Below the pieces are notes generated by a model, which saw only the letters and a list, made by a program, of their open reading frames with translations, ran no database searches and was not told the origin of the DNA. A DNA stretch of 32,662 bases from Weissella confusa (GTDB lineage: Bacteria > Bacillota > Bacilli > Lactobacillales > Lactobacillaceae), in NCBI RefSeq assembly GCF_004766315.1, contig NZ_PVSN01000013.1, positions 1 through 32,662 of the forward strand, in the 5' to 3' direction. Shown piece by piece: positions 18,296 to 25,515 of this stretch (position 1 is the stretch's first letter; each line of letters starts with the position of its first letter). A program made the position numbers and the translations under genes.

Positions 18296-18760
18296 ATGGA
18301 GCTTTTAAGCGAGTATATCGACGCGTATTTGTCGACTCTGAAATACTTGGATGAAGTTGTGTCTGAGCCGGCAGCGGATTACGGACTATCATTCGAGCAG
18401 TATTTGATTATGCATAGCATTGCGCAACAGGACGGGTTGACGTTGACGGATGTCGTTGAACGACGCCATGTGACCCGTGCAGCGGTGTCACGACAAATTA
18501 AGATGTTGCTTAAGAAGGAATTCATCTATCAGGAACCGGATACGGCTGATCGTCGTCGCATGTTGTTACATCTAACGGTGCGCGGTCGAGAGGTTGAAGC
18601 CATTGTGACGAAGCGAGTTGAGAATCGCTTTGATGGTTGGGTACAAGCTTTTGGGGAAGAGCAAGCCCACAAGGTATTGGCGTTCATCCGCCAGTTCGAC
18701 GATAAGGTCGTATCAAAGACCAAGGCTAAAATTAAGGCGCGCAATTTAGACGAGCGTTAA
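18296..18760 (+). CDS. MarR-family transcriptional regulator
   Basis: This is a winged-helix dimeric regulator, usually released from DNA by small ligands. The recognition region is LTDVVERRHVTRAAVSRQIK, followed by the wing EPDTADRRRMLLHLT, a textbook MarR layout within 154 residues. The ATG at 18296 is chosen because GGGAGG (18285-18290) lies 5 bases upstream; a TTG at 18272 has no site. The gene is monocistronic between its own promoter and terminator. Its target is not evident: neighbours are the mntH operon and tRNA-Gln. Confidence 0.92.
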   Translation: MELLSEYIDAYLSTLKYLDEVVSEPAADYGLSFEQYLIMHSIAQQDGLTLTDVVERRHVTRAAVSRQIKMLLKKEFIYQEPDTADRRRMLLHLTVRGREVEAIVTKRVENRFDGWVQAFGEEQAHKVLAFIRQFDDKVVSKTKAKIKARNLDER

Positions 18761-18765
18761 GACAG

Positions 18766-18803
18766 AAACGACCAGGTTTGAGGGGACCTGGTCGTTTTCT
18801 TTT
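18766..18803 (+). terminator. Terminator of the MarR gene
   Basis: Perfect 12-bp stem AAACGACCAGGT / ACCTGGTCGTTT with a TTGAGGGG loop and a T/C tract. Confidence 0.92.
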
Positions 18804-18808
18804 CGGAC

Positions 18809-18838
18809 TTGAAATCGATATAGTGTGTGTTGTATAAT
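18809..18838 (+). promoter_or_regulatory. Promoter of tRNA-Gln
   Basis: TTGAAA (18809-18814), an 18-base spacer, and a perfect TATAAT (18833-18838), 15 bases before the tRNA. Confidence 0.75.
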
Positions 18839-18852
18839 ATAGGAGTTGATTT

Positions 18853-18924
18853 TGGGCATTAGCCAAGCGGTAAGGCAACGGTTTCTGGTACCGTCATGCA
18901 CTGGTTCGAATCCAGTATGCCCAG
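18853..18924 (+). tRNA. tRNA-Gln (anticodon CUG)
   Basis: It folds as a complete cloverleaf: acceptor TGGGCAT/ATGCCCA, anticodon stem ACGGT/ACCGT with loop TTCTGGT (anticodon CTG), and T-arm CTGGTTCGAATCCAG. The discriminator base is G, as in tRNA-Gln, and CCA is not encoded. It reads CAG codons. Its 3' end faces the integrase of the adjacent element, the usual attachment position for tyrosine integrases. Confidence 0.95.
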
Positions 18925-18938
18925 TTATACGATTTGTT

Positions 18939-18984
18939 AAACCTTGATATACGGGCGTTTGAGCTTGGCATATCAAGGTTTTTC
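18939..18984 (+). terminator. Hairpin after tRNA-Gln
   Basis: AAACCTTGATAT pairs perfectly with ATATCAAGGTTT across a 19-base loop, followed by TTC; probable tRNA terminator. Confidence 0.7.
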
Positions 18985-18989
18985 TTATG

Positions 18990-19070
18990 GTGTCCACACC
19001 AAGTGTCCACATTAGATTTTATAAGGTTGTATAGAATTGCGCTAAAGTGTGGACACTTATGTGGACACTT
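18990..19070. repeat. Cluster of four TGTCCAC-core repeats, candidate integrase arm sites
   Basis: TGTCCAC occurs at 18991-18997 and 19004-19010, and its inverse GTGGACA at 19049-19055 and 19061-19067. The 11-mer TGTGGACACTT is exact at 19048-19058 and 19060-19070 and inverted at 19001-19011. Paired direct and inverted short repeats between a tRNA attachment site and int match the arm-type binding sites of lambda-like integrases. Confidence 0.65.
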
Positions 19071-19092
19071 TCTGGACGCCATTCAAACTAAT

Positions 19093-19137
19093 AAACGCCC
19101 TTGTACAAGCCATAGCAGACTGTATAAGGGCGTTTTG
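19093..19137 (-). terminator. Hairpin downstream of the integrase gene
   Basis: AAACGCCCTT (19093-19102) pairs with AAGGGCGTTT (19126-19135), with further GTACA/TGTAT pairing inside. It lies just past the integrase stop. The minus-strand T tract is short, so termination is only probable. Confidence 0.45.
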
Positions 19138-19145
19138 TGTTGTTG

Positions 19146-20291
19146 TTAGAAGTTTACCAATGATGTGAACGTTTCAGCCGTATTTGCGCGCATTTCATCA
19201 GTAACAGACGCGTAGATGTTAAGTGTGGTTTGAATATCATCATGGCCGACCTGTGCTTGCAGCGTTTTAATGTCCATACCAGCCTGTACCGATAACGTGA
19301 TATATGTGTGGCGCAGACCGTGGATGTTGATAGGTGGCACGTCAGTCCCTTTGATTGCTGATAATAGCCAAGACCGTGGTTGGTTAGCTGATATACGCTT
19401 AGTCATAATTCTGTTAGTCCAGACAACATCAGCTTTTTGTCCCTTAGCCATGAGTTTCTTTGCTTGGATAGCACGCCACTTTTTTAGATAACCAGCAGTG
19501 CGTATATCTAGCTTTACAGTACGCTTACCAGCGTCAGTCTTAGGTGTATCAATAACCACACCCTGACCAGTAACCTCACTCATAGTCTTATTGACATTAA
19601 TATAAGGGTTGGCACCGTCTAAGTGGACATCTGACCATGTAATAGCCCTAAGTTCACCGTTACGCATACCAGTCCATGCCAGAGTTCGCAGATAAGCCAG
19701 TTTGTTCATTGATTCAAGGTTATCGTATTTATCCTGTACAGCTGACCAGAACGCTGCTAACTGTTTGCGGTCATAGAAGTCCACACGGTCAGTATAAACG
19801 GGCTTAGCCTTAGCCTTGGGATATAACACCGTGTCAAACGGGTTGCTGTCCATCAGTTCCAAAGACACCGCCATAGCCAGCATTTTCTTGAAGTAGTTTA
19901 CCTGTCGCTTGTAGGTAGTGTTATTCTTGGCCATTGCATTAACCCAGCGCTGAATGTCACGTTTCTTGATGTCTTTAATTTTCACACCGTCAAACCATGC
20001 TGACGTTAGTATGTGATGTTCAAACAGTTTCTGTACCTTGGCATATGATACCGGCTTTACTGACCGCTTGTAGTCATCAAACCACTGGTTAAATAGTTGG
20101 TTAGTTGTCATGTTGACGCTGACCGTCTCAAACTCACCATTATCGATAGCAGTTAGGGCTTGCCGTTCCCATTGCTTAGCCAATGTTTTACTAGCCAGAC
20201 CACGCTTGCGTTTTTCACGACGCTTGCCAAGGTCATCTGTCCAAGTGACACGAGCTGACCACTTGCCATTAGTTTCTTTCTTAATACTCAT
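19146..20291 (-). CDS. int: Tyrosine recombinase / phage-type integrase
   Basis: It catalyses site-specific integration and excision of the element. Numbering from the start at 20291 (381 aa): an N-terminal arm-binding AP2-like domain (about 1-55, SIKKETNGKWSARVTW), a core-binding SAM-like domain (about 60-155), and a catalytic domain with Arg210 (GMRNGELRAI), His324 and Arg327 (HGLRHTY), His350 (GHDDIQTT) and nucleophile Tyr360. All catalytic residues are present. The ATG at 20291 is used because it has an AAAGG site and matches family length; a longer frame to 20432 runs into repeat A. It lies downstream of the repressor on the same strand, with 313 bases between them. Confidence 0.95.
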   Translation of the reverse strand: MSIKKETNGKWSARVTWTDDLGKRREKRKRGLASKTLAKQWERQALTAIDNGEFETVSVNMTTNQLFNQWFDDYKRSVKPVSYAKVQKLFEHHILTSAWFDGVKIKDIKKRDIQRWVNAMAKNNTTYKRQVNYFKKMLAMAVSLELMDSNPFDTVLYPKAKAKPVYTDRVDFYDRKQLAAFWSAVQDKYDNLESMNKLAYLRTLAWTGMRNGELRAITWSDVHLDGANPYINVNKTMSEVTGQGVVIDTPKTDAGKRTVKLDIRTAGYLKKWRAIQAKKLMAKGQKADVVWTNRIMTKRISANQPRSWLLSAIKGTDVPPINIHGLRHTYITLSVQAGMDIKTLQAQVGHDDIQTTLNIYASVTDEMRANTAETFTSLVNF

Positions 20292-20308
20292 ATTTGATAC
20301 CTTTACCT

Positions 20309-20324
20309 GACGAGCGCCCAACTC
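20309..20324 (+). repeat. 16-bp direct repeat, copy 1
   Basis: GACGAGCGCCCAACTC occurs here in the int leader and again, exactly, at 22790-22805 in another non-coding stretch; a 9-base part (GAGCGCCCA) recurs at 22857-22865. Confidence 0.6.
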
Positions 20325-20380
20325 TTCTATGTATCGGCTGTCTAATGAGTGTATATGTGCTTGAAAGTTTTTTATAGATG

Positions 20381-20485
20381 TTCTAAAAAAGTGTAGAAAA
20401 TGTAGAAAAACACTGTAAACCCTTGATACCACTGGTTTTATTCTTCTACATAGGGTGTAGTAACAGTGTAGATATTTCTACAAAA
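20381..20485. repeat. Origin-like array A (inverted partner of array B)
   Basis: It contains six TGTAG/CTACA pentamers (20392, 20401, 20446, 20456, 20467, 20478) and the 15-mer CTACATAGGGTGTAG (20446-20460). Read against the reverse complement of 25436-25515, positions 20381-20460 match at 63 of 80 without gaps, and similarity continues to about 20485. It lies in the 313-base gene-free stretch between int and the repressor gene. The rest of that stretch (20486-20604) shows nothing I can assign. Confidence 0.75.
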
Positions 20486-20604
20486 ATAGGGGATGTCACA
20501 CTGGTTAGATGTCATCATGGTCAGAGTTCATCCCTGAATCAGTGGTTAGATCTAGCTATGCTAAAATAAAAGTAACAATTAAATAGAGCGCAGTAGTGTG
20601 TGTA

Positions 20605-21273
20605 TCAGACGTCATCCGATTGGTTGGCGTCTTTTTTTGTGCTATTTTCACGGAGGCGTGTACGTACGCTTGCGTGTTCCATGTGACTTGATAAAGCGAC
20701 ATTAAACTTTTCTATCATGTCATTAAGTTCTGAAAGGGATAAGTCGCTTAGTTTCCGACCAGCTAATTTTGACATTGTTGTTAGGTGAATCAGGTCTATC
20801 AGTCTTGCAAAGTTTGCGGCTAATTGTTTTGCGTCAAACGAATCTGGAATATTTTCGATTTCGTCAGGGTCTAACAATATTGACCACATGTTATAGGAAC
20901 TTTCAACAGTACGTACAGCATCCCAGATTTGGTCATTATTCAAAAATTTGTAAGGGGCATACCCAAGATTAAGAGCGTTATCAATTTCTTGTAATTGCCA
21001 TAGTTTAAAAGCGTCCGTAGTATCTTCTCTACTAGATTCCATGAATTTGTCGAACTCATCATAATGTGGTTTGGCTAAATATCTATCTACCCCTTGTAGA
21101 TAACCAACAGCAACGCCAAAGTGATTGGCCAGTTTTGACCATATTTCTAAGTTTGGTTCACGCTTTCCGTTTTCATAGTTGGCAATAGTACCGTTGGATA
21201 GACCAACAGCGTCAGCAACTTGTTGAAGTGTTTCTTTTCGTTCTTTTCGAACTTGTTTTATACGGTTTTTCAT
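20605..21273 (-). CDS. CI/Stl-like repressor with XRE helix-turn-helix
   Basis: It probably keeps the element silent by binding the operators between it and the Cro-like gene. Residues 1-60 form an XRE/HTH_3 domain (LQQVADAVGLSNGTIANYE). Residues 75-222 are an acidic helical domain that resembles no peptidase of the LexA type: there is no visible Ser-Lys catalytic pair. Relief of repression would therefore more likely use an antirepressor or helper-phage protein, as for SaPI Stl, than RecA-induced self-cleavage; that is inference. It is divergent from the gene at 21416. Confidence 0.88.
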   Translation of the reverse strand: MKNRIKQVRKERKETLQQVADAVGLSNGTIANYENGKREPNLEIWSKLANHFGVAVGYLQGVDRYLAKPHYDEFDKFMESSREDTTDAFKLWQLQEIDNALNLGYAPYKFLNNDQIWDAVRTVESSYNMWSILLDPDEIENIPDSFDAKQLAANFARLIDLIHLTTMSKLAGRKLSDLSLSELNDMIEKFNVALSSHMEHASVRTRLRENSTKKDANQSDDV

Positions 21274-21316
21274 GACTAACCCTTTCTTTGCTTATAGGAG
21301 AATTAAAACACACTTT

Positions 21317-21401
21317 TCTGTCACTTTGCAAGAAAGACTATTGACATTTTTCTGTCAACCCGACAGAATATAAACATGCAAGTTTCATTCATTTTGACAG
21401 A
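21317..21401. promoter_or_regulatory. Operator array between repressor and Cro-like gene
   Basis: There are four half-sites of TCTGTCA: at 21317-21323, at 21351-21357 with its inverse CGACAGA at 21361-21367 (a TCTGTC-N5-GACAGA palindrome), and the inverse TGACAGA at 21395-21401. They span both divergent promoters; a TTGACA (21341-21346) inside is a likely rightward -35. Spacing of about 34 bases between like sites suggests cooperative binding. Confidence 0.75.
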
Positions 21402-21415
21402 AAGGCGGTGGCTTT

Positions 21416-21622
21416 ATGAAAGCGACTATTAGTAAAGACCAACAGATTGCCTTGTTACGAAAGCAAGGGCAAGAGCGTTTGAATCGTACAGAGTTATCTG
21501 ATGTGCTTGGTTTATCACGGGAGACGGTTAGAACGGTACTAGATTCAGAAACGCCGCTAACGGTTAGTGCTAAGACGTTTACCGCTGTGAACGATTGGCT
21601 GATTTCAGAACTAGCCAAATGA
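21416..21622 (+). CDS. Small Cro-like / HTH DNA-binding protein (68 aa)
   Basis: It contains a helix-turn-helix stretch LNRTELSDVLGLSRETVRTVL (about residues 22-42) and little else. It is the first gene rightward of the operator array, in the Cro position, with AAAGGCGG before the ATG. It probably antagonises the repressor or controls the early operon. The sequence is not close to a family I can name. Confidence 0.75.
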   Translation: MKATISKDQQIALLRKQGQERLNRTELSDVLGLSRETVRTVLDSETPLTVSAKTFTAVNDWLISELAK

Positions 21623-21716
21623 CAGCAAAAAAATAGCCCAGCGGTGGCACCCGTTGGACTAATGGTTATTCAGTTGCCCCGTATTGGGGTCTTTAAATTA
21701 ACAGGAGAATTATAAC

Positions 21717-22019
21717 ATGGAAGATTTGGCAATGTACTGCACACCAGCCGGAGCAAATGTACAGATTGAGCAATTTATTAAGGCACGAGGGCGGGTTAAG
21801 TCAGATAAGTATGAGGTTGGTGCTTTTTTAATTGAGAACGGTGTTATATGTGGACGTTTAAGCGAATTTGACGATACGACGGCATTTCTAAATAGTTTGA
21901 CAAGTGACTACACATATACAAAGAACGATTTGAAACGCATTGAACCGCTAATTATTGCAGATATTGAACAAAGTACATCACGACGCTTTATTTTGGATGA
22001 AAAAACGAGCCACTTATAA
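21717..22019 (+). CDS. Hypothetical protein of the element (100 aa)
   Basis: Not recognised. It is a soluble protein of mixed alpha/beta character (starting MEDLAMYCTPAG) with two cysteines near the N-terminal third and an acidic middle (SEFDDTTAFLN). The ribosome binding site AGGAG lies about 9 bases before the ATG. A small hairpin CCCCGTATTGGGG (21677-21689) followed by a T-rich stretch lies upstream and may attenuate transcription coming from the Cro-like gene. Confidence 0.6.
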   Translation: MEDLAMYCTPAGANVQIEQFIKARGRVKSDKYEVGAFLIENGVICGRLSEFDDTTAFLNSLTSDYTYTKNDLKRIEPLIIADIEQSTSRRFILDEKTSHL

Positions 22020-22058
22020 CAGATGTACGCCACGATCGGCAAAAGGAGTATTGAGATT

Positions 22059-22127
22059 ATGGATAAGGAAGCTATTGACCGAGAGACAGCAGAAAATGCC
22101 CGTTACAAGGCTATTGGTTTGATTTAA
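22059..22127 (+). CDS. 22-residue micro-ORF
   Basis: ATG 22059 to TAA 22127 encodes MDKEAIDRETAENARYKAIG plus two residues. It has a good AAAAGGAG site 9 bases upstream. Its end overlaps the ribosome binding site of the next gene (TAAGGAG), so it may be a coupling peptide or a small acidic effector. Function unknown. Confidence 0.5.
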   Translation: MDKEAIDRETAENARYKAIGLI

Positions 22128-22140
22128 GGAGAATGGACAG

Positions 22141-22566
22141 ATGAATAAGCGTAACAAGTACACGGGCAAGTTTGAGGCCCAAGAGAATGCTGATTTTATT
22201 GAAGCGGTTACTGAATCACCCAAGCAGTGGCAGACAGTGGTTGATACGGTGCGTAGTGCATTGGATAACGTGCGCTATGAGCCTAACGTGATTAGAGAAG
22301 GTGAAAATTGGCGTAAGCAAACCATTTTGTCAGTGATTAGCTTACTAGCTGATTCAATTTCGATTGCTGAACTGCTGGACAGTATGGAATACGGTGACAT
22401 CTTAATGCAGCAGGGCAAAGTTACCCGTGCTAACCATGACACTTACTTAGGTAACATCATGGATAAGTACGTGACGCCCAGTGACAAGATACTAGCAGTT
22501 AAAGCGGCACTACTGGACATCAACAAAAATACTGACATCACAGCGTTAGAAGCTGGGTTGAATTGA
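22141..22566 (+). CDS. Hypothetical protein of the element (141 aa)
   Basis: Not recognised. It is a soluble, mostly helical protein with the basic start MNKRNKYTGKF and a regular helical pattern thereafter (WQTVVDTVRSALDN, ISLLADSISIAELLDSMEYG). AAGGAG lies 10 bases before the ATG. It is part of the early rightward operon between the Cro-like and excisionase-like genes, a place where satellites often keep regulatory or helper-interaction genes. Confidence 0.65.
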   Translation: MNKRNKYTGKFEAQENADFIEAVTESPKQWQTVVDTVRSALDNVRYEPNVIREGENWRKQTILSVISLLADSISIAELLDSMEYGDILMQQGKVTRANHDTYLGNIMDKYVTPSDKILAVKAALLDINKNTDITALEAGLN

Positions 22567-22901
22567 TTTCAAGGGGTAGCGCAATTTTGAGCCACCCCAT
22601 ACATACAACAACACTATTAAAGGACAACTTTATTAGTTATTACCGTGGTCAGACTTGGTATGTGGTGCTGACCAATACATAACTGGGTAGCGTTTTACGA
22701 CCTATGACCCAAGCAAGTCACTAAACTACTTAATTTGATACCTGAATCATAGTGTCAGTTTGTTTTGCCGGCTAACTGATTGCTAGATAGACGAGCGCCC
22801 AACTCACAGCGCAAACAAAAAGCCCCGTTAGCCTTTACCTTGGTCAGTAACTAACGGAGCGCCCAGACACTACAATTCAGAAGAAAGGAAGTGCTTTTTT
22901 A
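22567..22901. other. Gene-free stretch of 335 bases inside the element
   Basis: No credible reading frame was found. It holds a hairpin CCGTTAG / CTAACGG (about 22825-22857, loop of about 19 bases), copy 2 of the 16-bp repeat, and a GGGGT...CACCCC inverted pair near its left end. It could contain a small RNA or a protein-binding region; no promoter stands out. Confidence 0.4.
22790..22805 (+). repeat. 16-bp direct repeat, copy 2
   Basis: Exact copy of GACGAGCGCCCAACTC at 20309-20324, in the same orientation, 2.5 kb apart, both in non-coding DNA. Confidence 0.6.
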
Positions 22902-23156
22902 ATGGATAACCCTATTGTAGCAGATGACAAGCTGATTACCGTTTTAAAGCAGGCGGTGATTGAATCGCTTGGTACATTTCAGCCTAGTCCATGGATGACG
23001 CAAAAAGAAGCGAGCGCCTATGTTCACATGAATTACAAGACGTTTAAGAAACTAGCTGACCAAGGTGTATTTAAGGCACACAGCGGGGCTAAGTACGGTA
23101 TTGCGTTTGAACGATACAACCGAGAGGAGTTAGATCTAGCAGTGAAAGGACTGTAA
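22902..23156 (+). CDS. Excisionase-like MerR/HTH_17 protein (84 aa)
   Basis: The pattern WMTQKEASAYVHMNYKTFKKLADQGVFKAH...FERYNREELD is the helix-turn-helix-plus-wing layout of Xis/HTH_17 proteins that bind near attachment sites and steer the integrase toward excision. The length and position in the early operon fit. An AAAGGAAG site lies about 10 bases upstream of the ATG. A plain DNA-binding regulator of replication is the alternative. Confidence 0.75.
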   Translation: MDNPIVADDKLITVLKQAVIESLGTFQPSPWMTQKEASAYVHMNYKTFKKLADQGVFKAHSGAKYGIAFERYNREELDLAVKGL

Positions 23157-23159
23157 TTT

Positions 23160-23210
23160 ATGGAGCAAACAACTTTAATGACACTTGATAATGGCACGGT
23201 GGTCGCATGA
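23160..23210 (+). CDS. 16-residue micro-ORF overlapping the next gene by ATGA
   Basis: ATG 23160 to TGA 23210 encodes MEQTTLMTLDNGTVVA. It has an AAAGGA site upstream, and its stop overlaps the start of the gene at 23207. The arrangement indicates translational coupling, with this short frame delivering ribosomes to the next gene, which has no ribosome binding site of its own. Confidence 0.5.
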   Translation: MEQTTLMTLDNGTVVA

Positions 23211-23512
23211 TTGCAGCGCTTAAACGCGGTACAGTCAGTAACCCAGTTGGTTGGGTATTGCTTGGAACCTATGCCGGCCTGATGTTAGCAGAAAGTGAAA
23301 CAGGGCAGCGCAAGGCTGTGATTGCAGCAGTTGATGACCTTATCAGCCTTGGTGTACCAGTTGGCTATGCCGTGGGTGTTGGTTATCGTTTCTTTCTGAT
23401 TAGAAGTCCAAGCGACTTGCAGATGTCAGCTAACAGGCATGACCAACGGCTGACAGCGATTGATTGCTTAGGTTGGTATGACAAAGTAAAAAGCCGGCTA
23501 CATAGCATGTAA
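23207..23512 (+). CDS. Hypothetical protein, possibly winged-helix (101 aa)
   Basis: Not firmly recognised. The C-terminal half, RKAVIAAVDDLISLGVPVGY followed by a GVGYRFF turn and a helical tail NRHDQRLTAIDCLGW, resembles the helix-wing pattern of small phage wHTH proteins that act beside replication genes. The N-terminal third looks degenerate. The start overlaps the preceding micro-ORF (ATGA). It lies directly upstream of the helicase gene, which fits a replication accessory role, but this is inference. Confidence 0.55.
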   Translation: MIAALKRGTVSNPVGWVLLGTYAGLMLAESETGQRKAVIAAVDDLISLGVPVGYAVGVGYRFFLIRSPSDLQMSANRHDQRLTAIDCLGWYDKVKSRLHSM

Positions 23513-23593
23513 CCGACTTACTAAGTCCACTGGTTGAAAGTTTGACGACCCGATACCAGAGAACCATCCCCAAATAGAAAGGACTATTTAAGT

Positions 23594-23650
23594 ATGAGTG
23601 ATTTAGACAACAGCAGCAAGCAATTAGAAGCTGATTTCTTAGCTAGATGA
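23594..23650 (+). CDS. 18-residue micro-ORF before the helicase gene
   Basis: ATG 23594 to TGA 23650 encodes MSDLDNSSKQLEADFLAR, with GAAAGGA upstream. It ends 18 bases before the helicase start. It may be a leader peptide or a remnant; only position and ribosome binding site support it. Confidence 0.4.
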   Translation: MSDLDNSSKQLEADFLAR

Positions 23651-23668
23651 AAGGGTGGAGATAAGTAA

Positions 23669-25351
23669 ATGGAAGAGAAAGAGTTAGCTGACCAAGTGGC
23701 TAAGCGTGATACTAGCAAGCAGACAGAAGCGGAACGCCTTGCCAATTACATGACGTTACGCAACTGGTGGAAGATTAAGGGTAAACGAATTGATGACGAT
23801 ACCGCCACTTATAAGGGTATGCCATTTGACCCTGAACGTTCTTATACGTGGGAAGAGCTGACGGCAGATGTGAAGTCACGGCTTAATGATAAGTCACCCC
23901 GCTGGTTAGTGCATGACATTGACAAGTCAGGTAAGTTATCTGTTTGGGTGCCAGACATTAACTTGTTTGTGGATGACATCAAGGAGCGCCGCCACATTAT
24001 TGTTGTGAATGACACACACCCAGACGGGCTATACTGGAATGGTAAATACTGGGATAAGTTTACCAAGCAACAACCACTATTAAAAGTCATTAAAAGCGAT
24101 TCGATTAAGTTGCTGAATAAGTACCGTGTGTTTGATAAAGTTTCTAGGCAGAAACGCAGTGACATGATTGAATTGGCGCAAACGTTGATACCAGAGCCAA
24201 GGCGCCAAGAGTTTAACAGTAAAGAACTAGTGAGTTTTGAGAATGGTACACTGGACTTAAAAACAATGCAATTACATGAGTACCGTGAAGATGATTATCT
24301 GACATCGTTGCTGCCGGTTAAGATTATCGAAAGCGATGACGGTGGACTGGTTGCTAAATACGTGCGTTATATGCTTGGGGATGACGCCCATACACTTATT
24401 GAGTGGTTTGGTTACATGTTCTTTCTGAATGACGACAGCTTACAGCATATCGTCTTTATCCAAGGGCAAGGTGGTAACGGTAAAAGTACGCTATTAAAGG
24501 TCTTGCTAAGTGCGTTTGGTATTGAGCGATTTGGTGGATCTATCAGTTTCTCACAGCTTGCTGATAAAAATGATAGTTCAAGATACATGGAGCAGTTGGC
24601 TGGTATGTACGCCAATATTCTGACTGAATCAGACGCTACCATTTCAAGTAGAGGCTTGGACATTCTTAAAAAGATTGCATCAGGAGACCCACTGACAGCA
24701 AACCCAAAAGGACGTGATACTTATAGTTTCAAGGTACATGCCAAGTTTTTGATTTCAGCTAATTTCAACTTGCCGCCATTCCCTGACCAGAAAGAATACA
24801 GTCGCCGGTTAGTGCTGCTAAGTGCTGGTGCTAAGTCCACAACTGATATGACCGACACGGAACGAGCCAAATATTTGGAAAATTACGACAAGAATAAGTT
24901 AGTAGCAGAGTTACCCAAGTTCATCTATTACGCCATTATACAGGCTAAAAAAGCTATTGAGCGCCGTAGGCTGACCATTACAGACGCAGCTAAACAACGA
25001 ACGGCAGACTGGTTGACTAGTGATGATCTACTAAGCCAGTTCATGAAAGAGTATTTTGTGGACACCCAAGGTACTAATGGTGTTACGGTTAAATACGCGT
25101 ACGACATGTTTAAAGCGTTTTTGATGAGTGAAGGTATACCAGCCAACAAGGTTATTGGTGTATCAGAGTTTCGCAAGTCGCTAGTTAGTCATAACGTTAC
25201 ATATACCAAGACAGCAGCACCGGCTAATAAGGCAGACGCTGAACTAGTTGATGATTATGCCAAGCCGTCACGTAACCGAATCAAGGGCAAAGGTATCAAG
25301 ACTAATGACCAGCAGGTGATGACAAAGCCAGATGATATTTATAAGCAGTGA
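23669..25351 (+). CDS. D5/P4-type SF3 replication helicase
   Basis: Such proteins melt and unwind the element origin for autonomous replication. Walker A GQGGNGKST (266-274) is flanked upstream by a D5_N-like region (about residues 170-260, including LVSFENGTLDLKTM) and downstream by Walker B-like ANILTESDA and the SF3 sensor-like FLISANFNLPPFPD. A C-terminal winged-helix region (about 460-530) is the likely origin-binding part. At 560 residues it lacks the N-terminal archaeo-eukaryotic primase domain of full P4-alpha-type proteins, and no separate primase gene is visible, so host primase is presumably used. GGGTGGAG precedes the ATG. A terminator and origin-like array B follow directly. Confidence 0.9.
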   Translation: MEEKELADQVAKRDTSKQTEAERLANYMTLRNWWKIKGKRIDDDTATYKGMPFDPERSYTWEELTADVKSRLNDKSPRWLVHDIDKSGKLSVWVPDINLFVDDIKERRHIIVVNDTHPDGLYWNGKYWDKFTKQQPLLKVIKSDSIKLLNKYRVFDKVSRQKRSDMIELAQTLIPEPRRQEFNSKELVSFENGTLDLKTMQLHEYREDDYLTSLLPVKIIESDDGGLVAKYVRYMLGDDAHTLIEWFGYMFFLNDDSLQHIVFIQGQGGNGKSTLLKVLLSAFGIERFGGSISFSQLADKNDSSRYMEQLAGMYANILTESDATISSRGLDILKKIASGDPLTANPKGRDTYSFKVHAKFLISANFNLPPFPDQKEYSRRLVLLSAGAKSTTDMTDTERAKYLENYDKNKLVAELPKFIYYAIIQAKKAIERRRLTITDAAKQRTADWLTSDDLLSQFMKEYFVDTQGTNGVTVKYAYDMFKAFLMSEGIPANKVIGVSEFRKSLVSHNVTYTKTAAPANKADAELVDDYAKPSRNRIKGKGIKTNDQQVMTKPDDIYKQ

Positions 25352-25376
25352 GAGCTGTTAAATTGATTATTTTAGG

Positions 25377-25404
25377 GCGGTTGACTTAGGTTAGCCGCTT
25401 TTTT
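25377..25404 (+). terminator. Terminator after the helicase gene
   Basis: GCGGTTGA pairs with TTAGCCGC (two G-U pairs) around CTTAGG, then six T. Confidence 0.7.
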
Positions 25405-25410
25405 GTAGAG

Positions 25411-25515
25411 ATTTTGTAGACTTCTACACTCTTACCTACACCCTATGTAGAGGGTTTTTACCAGTCATACCAAGGGCTGACGGCATTTTTCTACACTTTA
25501 TACGCTTTTTTAGAA
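25411..25515. repeat. Origin-like array B (inverted partner of array A)
   Basis: Six TGTAG/CTACA pentamers lie in and just beside this array (25404, 25415, 25424, 25436, 25446, 25491), including the 15-mer CTACACCCTATGTAG (25436-25450), the exact reverse complement of the one in array A. It sits directly after the helicase gene, where satellite replication origins usually lie. The pentamers would be the binding sites of the helicase; this is inference from position and repetition. Confidence 0.75.

Noticed and set aside
20292-20432. N-terminal extension of the integrase to 20432.
   Set aside because: It reads through repeat array A, is hydrophobic and unlike integrases, and the ATG at 20291 has a ribosome binding site and family-like start.
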